DNA from: Cohnella zeiphila
Lineage (GTDB): Bacteria; Bacillota; Bacilli; Paenibacillales; Paenibacillaceae
DNA: 64,000 nt
Assembly: GCF_014212055.1 (NCBI RefSeq)
Contig: NZ_JACJVO010000024.1
Coordinates: 124,001-188,000, forward strand
Reading direction: 5' to 3'
The position numbers and the translations under genes were made by a program. Below the pieces are notes generated by a model. That model was not told the DNA's origin. It saw only the letters and a program-made list of their open reading frames with translations, and searched no databases. This document shows, piece after piece, positions 26,540 through 35,834 of the stretch; position 1 is the stretch's first letter; each line of letters starts with the position of its first letter.

Positions 26540-28600
26540 TTATTGCGAGGATAGCGCATTGCGCGTCGCAAGAATGTACTTGGCTTGGTCGAGCGGATTG
26601 ACGCCGCGGCGGGGCCGCCGCGCGTCAACGTCGGGCGGGCAATCCCGGTACCCGTCGAACGAGACGGACAGCACGCCGCGTCCTTTGGTCATCGAGCCGA
26701 GCCGTGCCGGAAAATCAAGCGAGGTCGCGACCGGGAGCGTCCCTTCGAGCTCCATTCTCCCCTGTTCGAGAACCGGACTGTCGAAAGAGCCCCGCATCAG
26801 CATCAGCTCGTTCATCAATTTGCCCCCGAACTCTTCCGGAACCGACAGCTTAAAGCGCAGAATCGGCTCCAACAGCTTCGTTCCGATCCGGTCCAGGCCG
26901 TTCATGATGCCCATCGGCGTGGCCACGACAAAGTCGAGCGGGTGCGTATGCCAGACGTGGTGCTCGCCTTCGACCAGCGTGACCTTCAAGTCGGTCACTT
27001 CCCAACCCTTCAGCCCTTGCTGCAGCGCCTCCGGCACCCGGCGGGCCACCTCGTTCTGATAGCTCTCCAGCAGATGCTCCGGCCGGACGGCCGATTCGTA
27101 CCGCACGCCGGTGCCCCGCTCGCCCGGTTCCATCCGAAAGCGCAGAATGGCCCAGCACGGCTTCGGCGCCAGATAGGCAACGTAGCCTTCGCCCGCCCCG
27201 GCCAGCGTCTCCTTATAAATGACGGAAGGCTCGCCGAACGTCACGTCCAGACCGAAACGGCTGTGCATGACATGCGTCAGCACTTCGATCTGAATCGGCC
27301 CCATCACCTTCAAATGCAGTTCGCGCTCGTCCTGCAGCCACTGCAGATCGAGCAGCGGATCTTCGTCCGCCAGCTCCTGGAACGCGGCCACGACGGCGGG
27401 ATACTCCGCCTCGCTCCCCCAGCGCGCCTGCACCGTCAGCAGCGGAACGGCCAGCCGCCGCTCGCCGGGAACGCCCTCGGGCGCGCCGAGAATGTCGCCG
27501 ATCCGCGCCCGGGACAAGCCGTATACCGCCGCGATATCGCCGGCCTCCAGCACCCCGACGTCCTCCGAACGCCGGCCGTCGATTTTGCGGATTTGCGTCA
27601 CCTTGTCCGGCGCGTCCAGCGAATCGTTGCGGACCGTGTCGCGGTTGCGGATCGTGCCGCCGAACAGGCGAACGTACGCGATCCGCCCCATCGCCGGATC
27701 GCGCTCCAGCTTGAACACGAGTCCCGACACCGGCGCGTCGGGGTCTCCCGCCGGAGCCGGAAGCCAACGGACCATCGCGTCCATCAGCCGCTCGACGCCG
27801 ATGCCCAGGCCCGAAGCGCCGAACAGGACCGGGTACAGCTCCGAAGCCCGCACATTGGCCTCGAACGCGGCGGCCGTCTCGGCATCCGTCAGCTCACCGA
27901 GCTCGAAGTACCGCTGCAGAAGCCCCTCGTCCCGCTCGGCCACCGCTTCGTGCAGAAGGCGACGAAACGGCTCGTACCAGGGGGAACTGTCCGAATCGGT
28001 AGCCGAAACGGAGACAGACAATCCGCCCGACATCCCGGCCTCCCCCTGCTCCGGCAGCAGCTCGATCGAGCCGCCGAAAGCCGCCTCCGTTCCGATCGGC
28101 GCCTGAACCGGCACCGCTCCCGGAGACAGCAGGCGGCGAATCTGCACCAAGGCCGCCGCCGGGTCGGCTCCGATCCGGTCCAGCTTGTTAACGTAAAGCA
28201 GCGTCGGAATGCCCATCTCCCGCAAGGCGTGCCAGACGACTTCCGTCTGCGCCTGGACGCCTTCGGCCGCGGAGACGATCAGCACCGCGCCGTCCATGAC
28301 GCGCAGCGACCGTTCCACCTCCGACAGGAAATCGACGTGCCCCGGCGTGTCCACCAGGTTGACGCTGACGCCCCGCCATTCGAACCGCGTGACCGCCGCT
28401 CTTACCGAAATGCCCCGTTCCCGCTCCACGTCCAGCCAGTCGGTCTGCGCCGTCCCTTCGTCGACGCTGCCCGGCTCGCGAATCCGGCCGCTGCGGTATA
28501 AGATTTGTTCGGTCGTCGTCGTTTTGCCCGCATCCACGTGGGCGAAAATGCCGATATTCCTCCTGGGCCGCCCCAAGCCGGCCTCGCTCGTTCCGCTCAT
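26540..28600 (-). CDS. TetM/EF-G-like translational GTPase
   Basis: A 686-aa ribosome-associated GTPase of the TetM/TetO ribosomal-protection group. The G domain has AHVDAGKTTTTE (P-loop), a switch region with RERGISVRAAV, DTPGHVDF and NKLDR (specificity loop), followed by domain II, a domain III, an EF-G domain IV and a C-terminal domain V ending with basic residues. TetM proteins (about 639 aa) release tetracycline from the ribosome; this protein is longer and very GC-rich like its neighbours, so it looks resident rather than newly acquired. Resistance is plausible but not shown. The ATG at 28600 follows AAGGGG; upstream frames are not preceded by sites. It is transcribed divergently from the YhgE/Pip gene. 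Confidence 0.85.
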   Translation of the reverse strand: MSGTSEAGLGRPRRNIGIFAHVDAGKTTTTEQILYRSGRIREPGSVDEGTAQTDWLDVERERGISVRAAVTRFEWRGVSVNLVDTPGHVDFLSEVERSLRVMDGAVLIVSAAEGVQAQTEVVWHALREMGIPTLLYVNKLDRIGADPAAALVQIRRLLSPGAVPVQAPIGTEAAFGGSIELLPEQGEAGMSGGLSVSVSATDSDSSPWYEPFRRLLHEAVAERDEGLLQRYFELGELTDAETAAAFEANVRASELYPVLFGASGLGIGVERLMDAMVRWLPAPAGDPDAPVSGLVFKLERDPAMGRIAYVRLFGGTIRNRDTVRNDSLDAPDKVTQIRKIDGRRSEDVGVLEAGDIAAVYGLSRARIGDILGAPEGVPGERRLAVPLLTVQARWGSEAEYPAVVAAFQELADEDPLLDLQWLQDERELHLKVMGPIQIEVLTHVMHSRFGLDVTFGEPSVIYKETLAGAGEGYVAYLAPKPCWAILRFRMEPGERGTGVRYESAVRPEHLLESYQNEVARRVPEALQQGLKGWEVTDLKVTLVEGEHHVWHTHPLDFVVATPMGIMNGLDRIGTKLLEPILRFKLSVPEEFGGKLMNELMLMRGSFDSPVLEQGRMELEGTLPVATSLDFPARLGSMTKGRGVLSVSFDGYRDCPPDVDARRPRRGVNPLDQAKYILATRNALSSQ

Positions 28601-28693
28601 TCGCTTATCCCCTTGTCCGGTCTTGCCGCGGCTGCGGCAGCGGGTTTCCCCGCCCCCGACGCAGTCGCGATTCTCCCCTGAAGTTCTACGTCC

Positions 28694-28721
28694 ATTGTAC
28701 GCCATCTCTTCCCGGAGTCAA
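28694..28721 (-). promoter_or_regulatory. Sigma-A promoter of the TetM-like gene
   Basis: On the minus strand TTGACT (28716-28721), 16-nt spacer, TACAAT (28694-28699). The roughly 90-nt leader can fold two GC-rich hairpins (GCGGG/CCCGC and TGCCGC/GCGGCA), which may affect expression. Confidence 0.65.
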
Positions 28722-28785
28722 TTTTCGAAGCGCCGCCGGGAAATAGTAAGAAGCAGCGCCAGAACTTACAGGCAAGGAGACTCCC

Positions 28786-30936
28786 ATGAAAGCCATCGCC
28801 CGAATTTATGCCGGCGATCTTCGCCGGATCGTCACGAATCCGGCCGCCGCCGTCATCATCGCCGGCTTGGCCGCGCTGCCTTCGCTCTATGCATGGTTCA
28901 ATATCGAGGCGTCCTGGGACCCGTATGGACAGACCGGCCGGCTGCCGGTCGCGGTGGTGAACCGGGATGCCGGCACCACCGTGCGGGGAACGCCGGTCAA
29001 CGTCGGCAAGGAGGTCGTCGCCGCCCTTCGGCAGAATCCGAAGATCGGCTGGGAATTCAAGGACGAAGCGGAAGCGATGCGGGGAGTGAAGTACGGGGAC
29101 GACTATGCGGCCATCGTCATTCCGCCCGAATTTTCGGCCCGGCTCGCCACCGTGCTGGAGGAGACGCCGCAAGCCGCCGAGATCGATTATTACGTCAACG
29201 AGAAAATCAACGCCATTGCGCCCAAGATCACGTCGAGCGGGGCGACCGGCATCGTGGAGGAAGTCAGCAGCCGGTTCGTGGAGACGGCGAACGGCATTAT
29301 TTTCAACATCTTTAACCAGGTAGGAAGCGAATTGGAGGCGAATCTTCCGGAGATCGAGAAGCTGGAGTCGCTGATCTTCGAATTGGAGGACAAATTTCCG
29401 GAGATCCGCGCGGCCGCGGACACGGCGCAGTTGGACTTGGAGAAGCTGAACGGGATCGTCGGGACGGCGCGCCGGCGCCTGCCGGAAGCCGCCAAGCTGG
29501 TCACGGACGGCCAGGCTCTGGCAGGCAAAGCGCAAACCGCTCTGCAGCAGGTCGGAGCCGCGCTGAGCGGTCTTGCCCCCGGCATCAAGCAGGACCTCGT
29601 CCTGCTCCGCGGGCTTGCGGGCGCGGCGGCCGACGCGTCTCATCTGTTGGCGAACGCGAGCGCGGACCCGCAAGCCGCCCGCGCGGCGCTGGCCGGCGCA
29701 GCCGACCGGGCCGGGGCCGCCGCCGATGCGATCGGCCGGATCGCCGATCTGCTCGGACAGGTCGATGCCCTCGCGTCCGCTCATCCGCTTGCCGGCCCGA
29801 TCGCCAAGCTGAAGGAGGCCGGGGACAGCTTTCGCAACGAGGCGACGGCGCTGAAAGCGCTGGAAACCGCCGTCTCGCAAGGTCAGACGCCGGCCAAGGA
29901 GCTTGCCGACCGGGCCTCGAACGCTGCCGAGCAAGCGCGCAGCCGGCTGGATGACTGGATCGGGAGCTACGACACCGTCGTCGTCCCGCGCGTCAATCAG
30001 GCCGTCCAACAGGCCGGGACCGTGGCAGGCAACGCGCAGAAGGCGCTCGCGGAAGCCGTTCAGGCCCTCCCCGAGGTGCAGGATATTTTAAATCGCGCGT
30101 CGCAAGGGCTGGCCGTCGGAACGAAGGGCCTTGCCGCCATCCGGGCCGAGCTTCCCGCCGCCGAACAGAAAGTCAGGGAGCTGGCGGACAAGATCCGCGC
30201 GTTCCGGCAGGAAGGCAACCTGCGCGAGCTGATCGCCTTGCTGCGGCATAATGCGCAGCGGCAGAGCGAATTTTTCGCCAAACCGGTCGTCCTGAAAGAA
30301 AACCAGATGTTCCCCGTCGGCGGCTACGGCTCCGCGATGTCGCCCTTCTTCTCGACGCTGTCGCTCTGGGTCGGGGCGCTGCTGCTCGTCTCCCTGCTGT
30401 CCGTGGACGTGCACGAGCCCGGCGCGGCTTACCGGACCCATGACGTATACTTCGGGCGGTACCTCACCTTTGCCACATTGGCGGCGGTGCAGTCGCTGAT
30501 CGTTACGCTCGGGGATATCTGGCTGCTCGGAACGCACGTTGCCGCCAAGGGCTGGTTCATCCTGTTCGGAGTCGGGCTCAGCCTGCTGTTCATGCTGATG
30601 GTATACACGCTGGTCTCCGTCTTCGGCAACGTCGGCAAGGCGATGGCCATCGTCCTGCTCGTGCTGCAGCTGGGCGGGGCCGGCGGGACGTTCCCGATCC
30701 AGCTCGCGCCGGCGTTCTTCCGCGCCATTCATCCTTTTTTGCCGTTCACGTACGGCATCGGCCTCATGCGGGAAGCGGTCGGCGGCATTCTGTGGGACGC
30801 GGCCTTCGAAGACATCGTCCGGCTATGCGCCTTCGCCGCCGGCGCGCTCGTTCTCGGCCTCGCGCTGAAACGGCCGATGGAACGGCTGACGGCCGGCATG
30901 GTCGCCAAGGCGCGGGAGAGCCGGCTTATTCACTAA
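28786..30936 (+). CDS. YhgE/Pip domain membrane protein
   Basis: A 716-aa protein of the YhgE/phage-infection-protein family. It opens with IYAGDLRRIVTNPAAAVIIAGLAALPSLYAWFNI (split here: first helix about 15-40), whose LPSLYAWFN motif is diagnostic. The central region (about 180-500) is an Ala-rich coiled coil with GLA and LAG repeats, and five to six helices lie in the C-terminal 220 residues, in the ABC-2 permease style (GLMREAVGG near 665). Such proteins serve as phage receptors in some Gram-positive bacteria and as scaffolds of type VII-like secretion or lipid export in others; function here is unknown. AAGGAG precedes the ATG. It is divergent from the TetM-like gene and converges on the response regulator with a 4-bp gap. 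Confidence 0.9.
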   Translation: MKAIARIYAGDLRRIVTNPAAAVIIAGLAALPSLYAWFNIEASWDPYGQTGRLPVAVVNRDAGTTVRGTPVNVGKEVVAALRQNPKIGWEFKDEAEAMRGVKYGDDYAAIVIPPEFSARLATVLEETPQAAEIDYYVNEKINAIAPKITSSGATGIVEEVSSRFVETANGIIFNIFNQVGSELEANLPEIEKLESLIFELEDKFPEIRAAADTAQLDLEKLNGIVGTARRRLPEAAKLVTDGQALAGKAQTALQQVGAALSGLAPGIKQDLVLLRGLAGAAADASHLLANASADPQAARAALAGAADRAGAAADAIGRIADLLGQVDALASAHPLAGPIAKLKEAGDSFRNEATALKALETAVSQGQTPAKELADRASNAAEQARSRLDDWIGSYDTVVVPRVNQAVQQAGTVAGNAQKALAEAVQALPEVQDILNRASQGLAVGTKGLAAIRAELPAAEQKVRELADKIRAFRQEGNLRELIALLRHNAQRQSEFFAKPVVLKENQMFPVGGYGSAMSPFFSTLSLWVGALLLVSLLSVDVHEPGAAYRTHDVYFGRYLTFATLAAVQSLIVTLGDIWLLGTHVAAKGWFILFGVGLSLLFMLMVYTLVSVFGNVGKAMAIVLLVLQLGGAGGTFPIQLAPAFFRAIHPFLPFTYGIGLMREAVGGILWDAAFEDIVRLCAFAAGALVLGLALKRPMERLTAGMVAKARESRLIH

Positions 30937-30940
30937 ACCT

Positions 30941-32077
30941 TCAATCGCCCTTGATGTCGCCGTACAGCCGCCGGGTCACTTCGGACGGCCCGATGCCGAG
31001 CTCGCCGAGCTTCTCGGTCAACTGTAGGTACACCCGAGCCACCTCGTCGTGCTTGCCGATCGCCGAATATCCTTTCATGAGCAGCCGGTACGCTTCTTCG
31101 TCGTAAGGGGACGCGGCCAGCTGCTCCTGCGCGACCGCGATCAGCCGGTTCCAGTCGGCGTTCCGCTCGCAGCGCTTCGCCAGCTCCAGCCGCAGCTCGC
31201 TGACGGCCTGTTCGAGCTTCCGGTTGTCTTCTTCGGCCCAGACGTAATCTTCCGCCCGGAACAGCGGGGCCTGGTACAGCGACAGCGCGCGCTCCAGCTC
31301 CCCGGTCTCCGGTTCGGCCGAGCTCTTGGCCGCCCGGATGGCGCCCGTCAGGCAATCGTAGTCCGTCTTGAGCAGTCCCGGCGTAAGATAGTAAGCCTCT
31401 CCTTCGTACTTCAGCGCATCCTCGTATCCGAGCTGGCGCAGGTCTTTCCGGAGAAAGCTGACGCAAGTATGCAAGTACACTTTGGCCTTCTGGTAATGCT
31501 CGTCCGGCCACAGCGCGTCGACGATGAGGTCCCGCGGAAGCCGCTCCTGCCCGCGCAGAGCGAGCATCGCGAACAGCTCCTTCTCTTTGCCCGTCCGCCA
31601 CCTTAACCGCTCCTGCCCGACGCCTTCCACGGCGATCTCGCCCATCAGCCGCACGTTCGGAGCGTGGCCGGCGGCGGCAGGCTTCGCAGAAACGGCAGCC
31701 GATTCCTCGGGCCGCCGCGTATCCCTTTTCAAACGTTGAATGGTTTTGGCCAGGCGCTCCGTCTCCAGCGGCTTCAGCAGGTAGTCGACCGCGTCCCGGT
31801 CGAACGCGGATATCGCATATTGATCATAAGCCGTTACGAACACGATCTGCGCCCGCAGGTTCTCGCTGCCCATCCTCTCCGCGAGCTCCAGCCCGTTCAT
31901 GCCGGGCATCTCGATGTCCAGAAACGCCACGTCCGGATTGGCGGCATGCAGCCGCTCCATCGCGTCGAACCCGTTGCTCGCCGAGCCGACGACCTCGACT
32001 TCCCCTGTCCGCTCCAGGAACAAGCGGAGCAAATTCAACGCATGCTCTTCGTCATCCACAAGAAAAGCCCGGATCAT
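30941..32077 (-). CDS. Response regulator with SARP-type output (REC-wHTH-BTAD)
   Basis: A 378-aa regulator. Residues 1-120 are a receiver domain (acid pair in VDDEEHALN, phosphoacceptor in DVAFLDIEMPG near Asp53, VTAYDQYA and Lys in YLLKPLE). Residues about 145-235 form an OmpR/SARP winged helix (GKEKELFAMLALRGQE, YLHTCVSFLRKDL), and about 245-375 a TPR-like bacterial transcriptional activation domain. This architecture is common in Paenibacillaceae next to hybrid kinases. Its ATG overlaps the kinase stop by four bases (ATGA), so the two are translationally coupled and almost certainly a cognate pair. Target genes are unknown. Confidence 0.92.
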   Translation of the reverse strand: MIRAFLVDDEEHALNLLRLFLERTGEVEVVGSASNGFDAMERLHAANPDVAFLDIEMPGMNGLELAERMGSENLRAQIVFVTAYDQYAISAFDRDAVDYLLKPLETERLAKTIQRLKRDTRRPEESAAVSAKPAAAGHAPNVRLMGEIAVEGVGQERLRWRTGKEKELFAMLALRGQERLPRDLIVDALWPDEHYQKAKVYLHTCVSFLRKDLRQLGYEDALKYEGEAYYLTPGLLKTDYDCLTGAIRAAKSSAEPETGELERALSLYQAPLFRAEDYVWAEEDNRKLEQAVSELRLELAKRCERNADWNRLIAVAQEQLAASPYDEEAYRLLMKGYSAIGKHDEVARVYLQLTEKLGELGIGPSEVTRRLYGDIKGD

Positions 32078-35000
32078 CGCTTCTCCCCTCCTTGCCTATC
32101 GTCCGTCCCGATCTTCGCGGGAATCGGAAGCCAAATCGTCACTTTCGTCCCTTGGCCGGGAACGCTCGCCAGCTCCGGCAAGCGCCCCGTCCGGTGGCGA
32201 ACCCTTCGCATAATGTTGGCCAGCCCGACGCCTTCCCCGGTCCCGCCGTCCCGTTGAACCGCCTGCAGCCGTTCGGCGGCCATGCCGACGCCGTCGTCTT
32301 CCACCGTGATGCGGATCTGCCCCGGATGCAAGGCGAGCCGCAGCCGGACCGTCCCTCCTTCCACCTTGGGAGCGACTCCGTGCCGGATCGCGTTCTCGAC
32401 GAGCGGCTGAACGGTCAGCGGCGGAATCGGAGTATCGAGCAGCCGCTCGTCGGCCTCGATCTCGAGGGTAAGCCGCTTGCCGAAGCGCTCCTTCTCAATA
32501 TCGGCATAAGCCCGCACGAGCTCCATCTCCTTGCGAAGCGTCACGGTCTCGTCCGGCCCGTTCTGATGGAAGATCATGCGCAAATACCGGCTGAACACGG
32601 CCAGAAGCTCGCCGGCGCGAGGGCCGTCCGTGTAGCAGAGCGACATGATCGTGCCCAGCGCATTGTACAGGAAATGGGGCTTGATCTGCGACTGCAGGAA
32701 CGCCATCTCGCTCGCCGCCGCTTCTTTGGCCAGCCGCTTCATCGTCAGCAGCGTGCGGATCCGCACCCGGATCTCCCCGGCGTCTAGCGGCTTCGATACG
32801 AAGTCGTTGCCTCCGGCCGCGATGGCGGCGGAGACGTCGGCCGGCGTGCTCCGGGACATCAGGAACAGAATCGGCAGCTCCATCGGCGTATGGACCTCCC
32901 GAATTCTTCGGCCGGTCTCGAAGCCTCCGGATCCGGGAAGCATCACGTCGAGCAGCGCGAGGTCCGGCCGCCGCGGCGAGTCGACGACCCGCCACACCTC
33001 GGTGTCGGAATGGGCGGTTACGACCCGGTATCCTTCCATGGCGAGCAGCTCCGTCAGCCACTCCAGATGGCTGCTCAAATCCCCCGCTACCAGAACGCAG
33101 CCGGCCTCTCCTCCCGCAAGCCCTTCTCGGAGCTCTTCGTCCGGCTCCTCTTCCGGACCGGGCTCCCAACCCGCCTCCGACCCGGCTGCCGTTTCGCCGC
33201 GGGCGTCGCCGATTCCGGGCGGGATCGCCGGCGGGAGCTCCGTTGGGATCGATACCAGAAAACGCGGAGCGACGCCCGGATCGAAGGCCGATGCGACCAG
33301 TTCTCCGTCCATCAGACGAACCAGCTCGATCGCCGTCATCAGGCCGACGTCCGCATCTTCCTCGCGCATCGACTCCTCCCGGACCCCGGAGACGCCCTTC
33401 TGCAGTCTCCCGTAGGGTCTATCCCCTTCTTCGCCCCGTATTTCGACCTTCACGTTCTCGCCATCTATCCGGGCGGCGATCGTCACGCTTCCTCCCTCCG
33501 ATCCGCGCATGCACTGATCCAGCAGATTGGAAAGCACTTGCATGAGCCGGCTCTCGTCGGCCCGGACGTAGCGCGCGGCCGGGTCGATCCCGCTCATCAA
33601 GGCGATGCCCTGCTCCTTGGCCTGAAACCCGTACACCTCGAATGCGGTGCGAACGCAAGCCTCGAGGTCGACCCGCTCCAGCCGCACGACCAGCCTTCCT
33701 TCCCTCAGCTTCGCAAGATCGATCAGATCGTTCACCATGTTGGCCATTCGGTAGGCGATATTCCGAATGGTCAGAGCCTTCTCCCGGGCCCGCCGGCCCG
33801 CCGCCGTCGGCGCGGGCTCCTCCAGCGCCGCCTGGGACAAGCCGATGATGCCGTGAAGCGGCGTGTTCAGCTCGTGCGACGTTCGCAGCAGAAACTCGTC
33901 TTTTTTCTGATCCTCGATTTGCAGCCGCTTCGTCAGGGCCACCATGGACGTGTACGTTCGATAATAGCGATACGCCAGCTGCGCGATGACAAGAACGACG
34001 AAGAGCAGAACCAGGAAATAGGTAAGCCCCGTGGACGCCGGACGAAAGCCCTGGAAGAGAAACAGATTGATCTGGAACAGCGCCAGGCAGGCGATCGCCG
34101 GGATGAACATTTGAATTTCCGTTTTCCCGTAGGGGCCGTATCTGCCCTGGACGTATAAGCGGACCAACAGGAACAGAAGCAGCCCGAACGCCGCGGGAAA
34201 AGAATACATGAACGTCTCCAGAAGCTGCGTATAGACCCGGTACGGAAGAACCGCGATCGCCGCGCAGTATGCCGCATACGCGACGGAGAGCCCGGCCATG
34301 ATGCCGCGCCCCGCGCCAAGCTCGAAAGAACGGAGCGTATAAACGGCCAATAGCGGGAACGTGGCGAAAATGGTGAAATCTTTGATTTTCCAGGCAAGCT
34401 CGAACGGCACGTCCGGGAACATCTGCATGAACGTCCTCTCGCCGTTGAACCAGATCGCGATGCCGAAAAAGAAAAAGAACAAACCGAAAAACAAAAACGT
34501 CGAGTTGCGGTTGAATAGCCCGTACAGCACCAAGAACAAGACGCTGAAAATGAGCAGAACGATGACGCCCGTCCACTCAAGCGAGATTTGGGCCTGTCGG
34601 ACGGTCGCCAGCTCGTTGCTCAGCCCGAGCGTCAGCGGGGACACGATGCCGCCGCTCTTATATTCGTAATTCGCCACTTGCACGACGATGTCGAGCGTGC
34701 CGTCGGCCGGGACGGGAAACGAACCCAAATGGGGCGCGTTGCCGGGTTCGTATTCCGCCCTGCTCGCCGCGGGAAGCCCGGACTGGCCGATCAGTCGTCC
34801 GTTCACGTAGATCCGGTCCGAGAAGCGAATGATCTTCTTCTGGATGGCGAGCAGCTCGTCCGTCGGCCGGACCTTGACGCGCAGCCTGTACGTTCCGTAG
34901 CCATGCGCGCGCATGCCGGAATCGCCGTTCCAGACCGAAGGGACCCGCAAATGAGCCGGCGCGGGACCGGATCGGCCGGCCAAGTCCTCCGGCCCCAGCA

Positions 35001-35202
35001 GCTGGTTCGGATAGAATTCCCATTCGCCGTTCAAGGGAAGAACGCCTTGCCGGGCGAAGTCCCAGCCGGTCAAATCCAGATCGCCTCCGCGAGCCGTCGG
35101 CGCGCCGGTCCCGCCGCCGCCAAGGATGAACATCAGCGCGATGGCGAGCGCGGCGCAAAGCGACACGACGACCAAGTATCGATCCGCGATCCATGCCCTC
35201 AT
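32074..35202 (-). CDS. Hybrid sensor histidine kinase with a decayed first and intact second catalytic core
   Basis: A 1042-aa membrane sensor. After one helix, residues about 30-210 form a jelly-roll sensor (LNGEWEFYPNQLLGPEDL, YRLRVKV), followed by a seven-helix 7TMR-DISM-type region (about 215-420). A HisKA segment with HELNTPLHG (near 444) follows, and then an ATPase-like domain that lacks the N-box Asn (reads NLLDQC) and the DxGxG box, so it looks inactive. A receiver domain (LALLDVMLPG, near 752) leads into a LytS-type kinase core, IKPHFLYNALGT (His near 843) with QPLVENAIRHG and EDDGVGM intact. Phosphotransfer through the second core is inferred. Start chosen at 35202, before the first helix; an earlier ATG (35256) overlaps the preceding gene and has no site. 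Confidence 0.88.
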   Translation of the reverse strand: MRAWIADRYLVVVSLCAALAIALMFILGGGGTGAPTARGGDLDLTGWDFARQGVLPLNGEWEFYPNQLLGPEDLAGRSGPAPAHLRVPSVWNGDSGMRAHGYGTYRLRVKVRPTDELLAIQKKIIRFSDRIYVNGRLIGQSGLPAASRAEYEPGNAPHLGSFPVPADGTLDIVVQVANYEYKSGGIVSPLTLGLSNELATVRQAQISLEWTGVIVLLIFSVLFLVLYGLFNRNSTFLFFGLFFFFFGIAIWFNGERTFMQMFPDVPFELAWKIKDFTIFATFPLLAVYTLRSFELGAGRGIMAGLSVAYAAYCAAIAVLPYRVYTQLLETFMYSFPAAFGLLLFLLVRLYVQGRYGPYGKTEIQMFIPAIACLALFQINLFLFQGFRPASTGLTYFLVLLFVVLVIAQLAYRYYRTYTSMVALTKRLQIEDQKKDEFLLRTSHELNTPLHGIIGLSQAALEEPAPTAAGRRAREKALTIRNIAYRMANMVNDLIDLAKLREGRLVVRLERVDLEACVRTAFEVYGFQAKEQGIALMSGIDPAARYVRADESRLMQVLSNLLDQCMRGSEGGSVTIAARIDGENVKVEIRGEEGDRPYGRLQKGVSGVREESMREEDADVGLMTAIELVRLMDGELVASAFDPGVAPRFLVSIPTELPPAIPPGIGDARGETAAGSEAGWEPGPEEEPDEELREGLAGGEAGCVLVAGDLSSHLEWLTELLAMEGYRVVTAHSDTEVWRVVDSPRRPDLALLDVMLPGSGGFETGRRIREVHTPMELPILFLMSRSTPADVSAAIAAGGNDFVSKPLDAGEIRVRIRTLLTMKRLAKEAAASEMAFLQSQIKPHFLYNALGTIMSLCYTDGPRAGELLAVFSRYLRMIFHQNGPDETVTLRKEMELVRAYADIEKERFGKRLTLEIEADERLLDTPIPPLTVQPLVENAIRHGVAPKVEGGTVRLRLALHPGQIRITVEDDGVGMAAERLQAVQRDGGTGEGVGLANIMRRVRHRTGRLPELASVPGQGTKVTIWLPIPAKIGTDDRQGGEKR

Positions 35203-35242
35203 CCGCTCACCGCCGATCCTCTGCGTTTTCCTCAGAATTAGA

Positions 35243-35623
35243 TTACCTTTTCTCATGAACCGGGTACAGCAATTTTTCGACCAGTTCCGCCAGCCTTCCG
35301 GGCAGAATCGGCTTCACCACGTAGTCCTTGGCGCCAGAGTGAATCGCCTGGATGACGGTCTGCTGCTGGCCCATGGACGAGCAGATCACGATCTTCGCCT
35401 GAGGATCGAATCGACGAATCGTCTTCATCGCCTGAAAGCCGTCCAGCACGGGAAGCGCCAGATCCAACGTGAGCAGATCGGGGCGATGCTCCATGTAGAG
35501 ACGAACCGCGTCCTGCCCGTTCGCGGCCTCCGCCACCACGTCGTAGCCGGACGATTCGAAAAAGCGTTTGAGAATTTTACGCATGGAAACCGTCTCGTCG
35601 ACGATCATGATTTTGCCCGGCAC
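35243..35623 (-). CDS. CheY-like single-domain response regulator
   Basis: A 126-aa receiver domain with no output. The acid pair is in VDETVSM, the phosphoacceptor Asp is about residue 54 in LLTLDLALPVLDG, followed by ICSSMGQQQTVIQAIHSGAKDYVVKP, strikingly like CheY of Bacillus (CSAMGQQ, AGAKDFIVKP). A flagellar motor role is possible, but there are no chemotaxis genes here; a phosphate shuttle for the downstream hybrid kinase is equally likely. The start is GTG (35623) after AGAGGCGAGG. It precedes the kinase gene by 40 bp on the same strand, forming a three-gene unit with the SARP-type regulator. Confidence 0.88.
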   Translation of the reverse strand: MPGKIMIVDETVSMRKILKRFFESSGYDVVAEAANGQDAVRLYMEHRPDLLTLDLALPVLDGFQAMKTIRRFDPQAKIVICSSMGQQQTVIQAIHSGAKDYVVKPILPGRLAELVEKLLYPVHEKR

Positions 35624-35757
35624 TTGCCTCGCCTCTTTCTCCGTCCCGGAAGAGACACCCTCCGCCTCTCCCCCTCCTTCTACTATGAACGATCGTTCTT
35701 AACAACCGCTGAACACGACGCGGCTTAAATGATTTTGATTTGTTGTTCGTGCTAATC

Positions 35758-35791
35758 AAAAAACCACTCCGACAGTTAATGCCGGAGTGGT
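35758..35791 (-). terminator. Rho-independent terminator of the broken gene
   Basis: On the minus strand ACCACTCCG pairs with CGGAGTGGT across an 11-nt loop and is followed by six T residues (A run at 35758-35763 on plus). It lies just past the end of the broken frame, supporting that a real minus-strand gene once ended here. Confidence 0.85.
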
Positions 35792-35834
35792 CTTATCCCA
35801 TTAGCTGATTAATATGCTCGCTTCTTTTCGACCA

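Noticed and set aside
26585-28501. 638-aa plus-strand frame opposite the TetM-like gene
   Set aside because: Very rich in Arg, His and Gln with no domain; a mirror of a high-GC gene whose minus-strand product has all GTPase motifs.
26540-28600. Recently acquired tetracycline-resistance gene
   Set aside because: Base composition matches the neighbours and there are no mobile-element genes or repeats typical of transfer.
28597-28695. 32-codon leader frame overlapping the TetM-like start by ATGA
   Set aside because: Its ATG overlaps the predicted -10 hexamer, so it would not be in the main transcript; Ala-rich composition reflects GC content.
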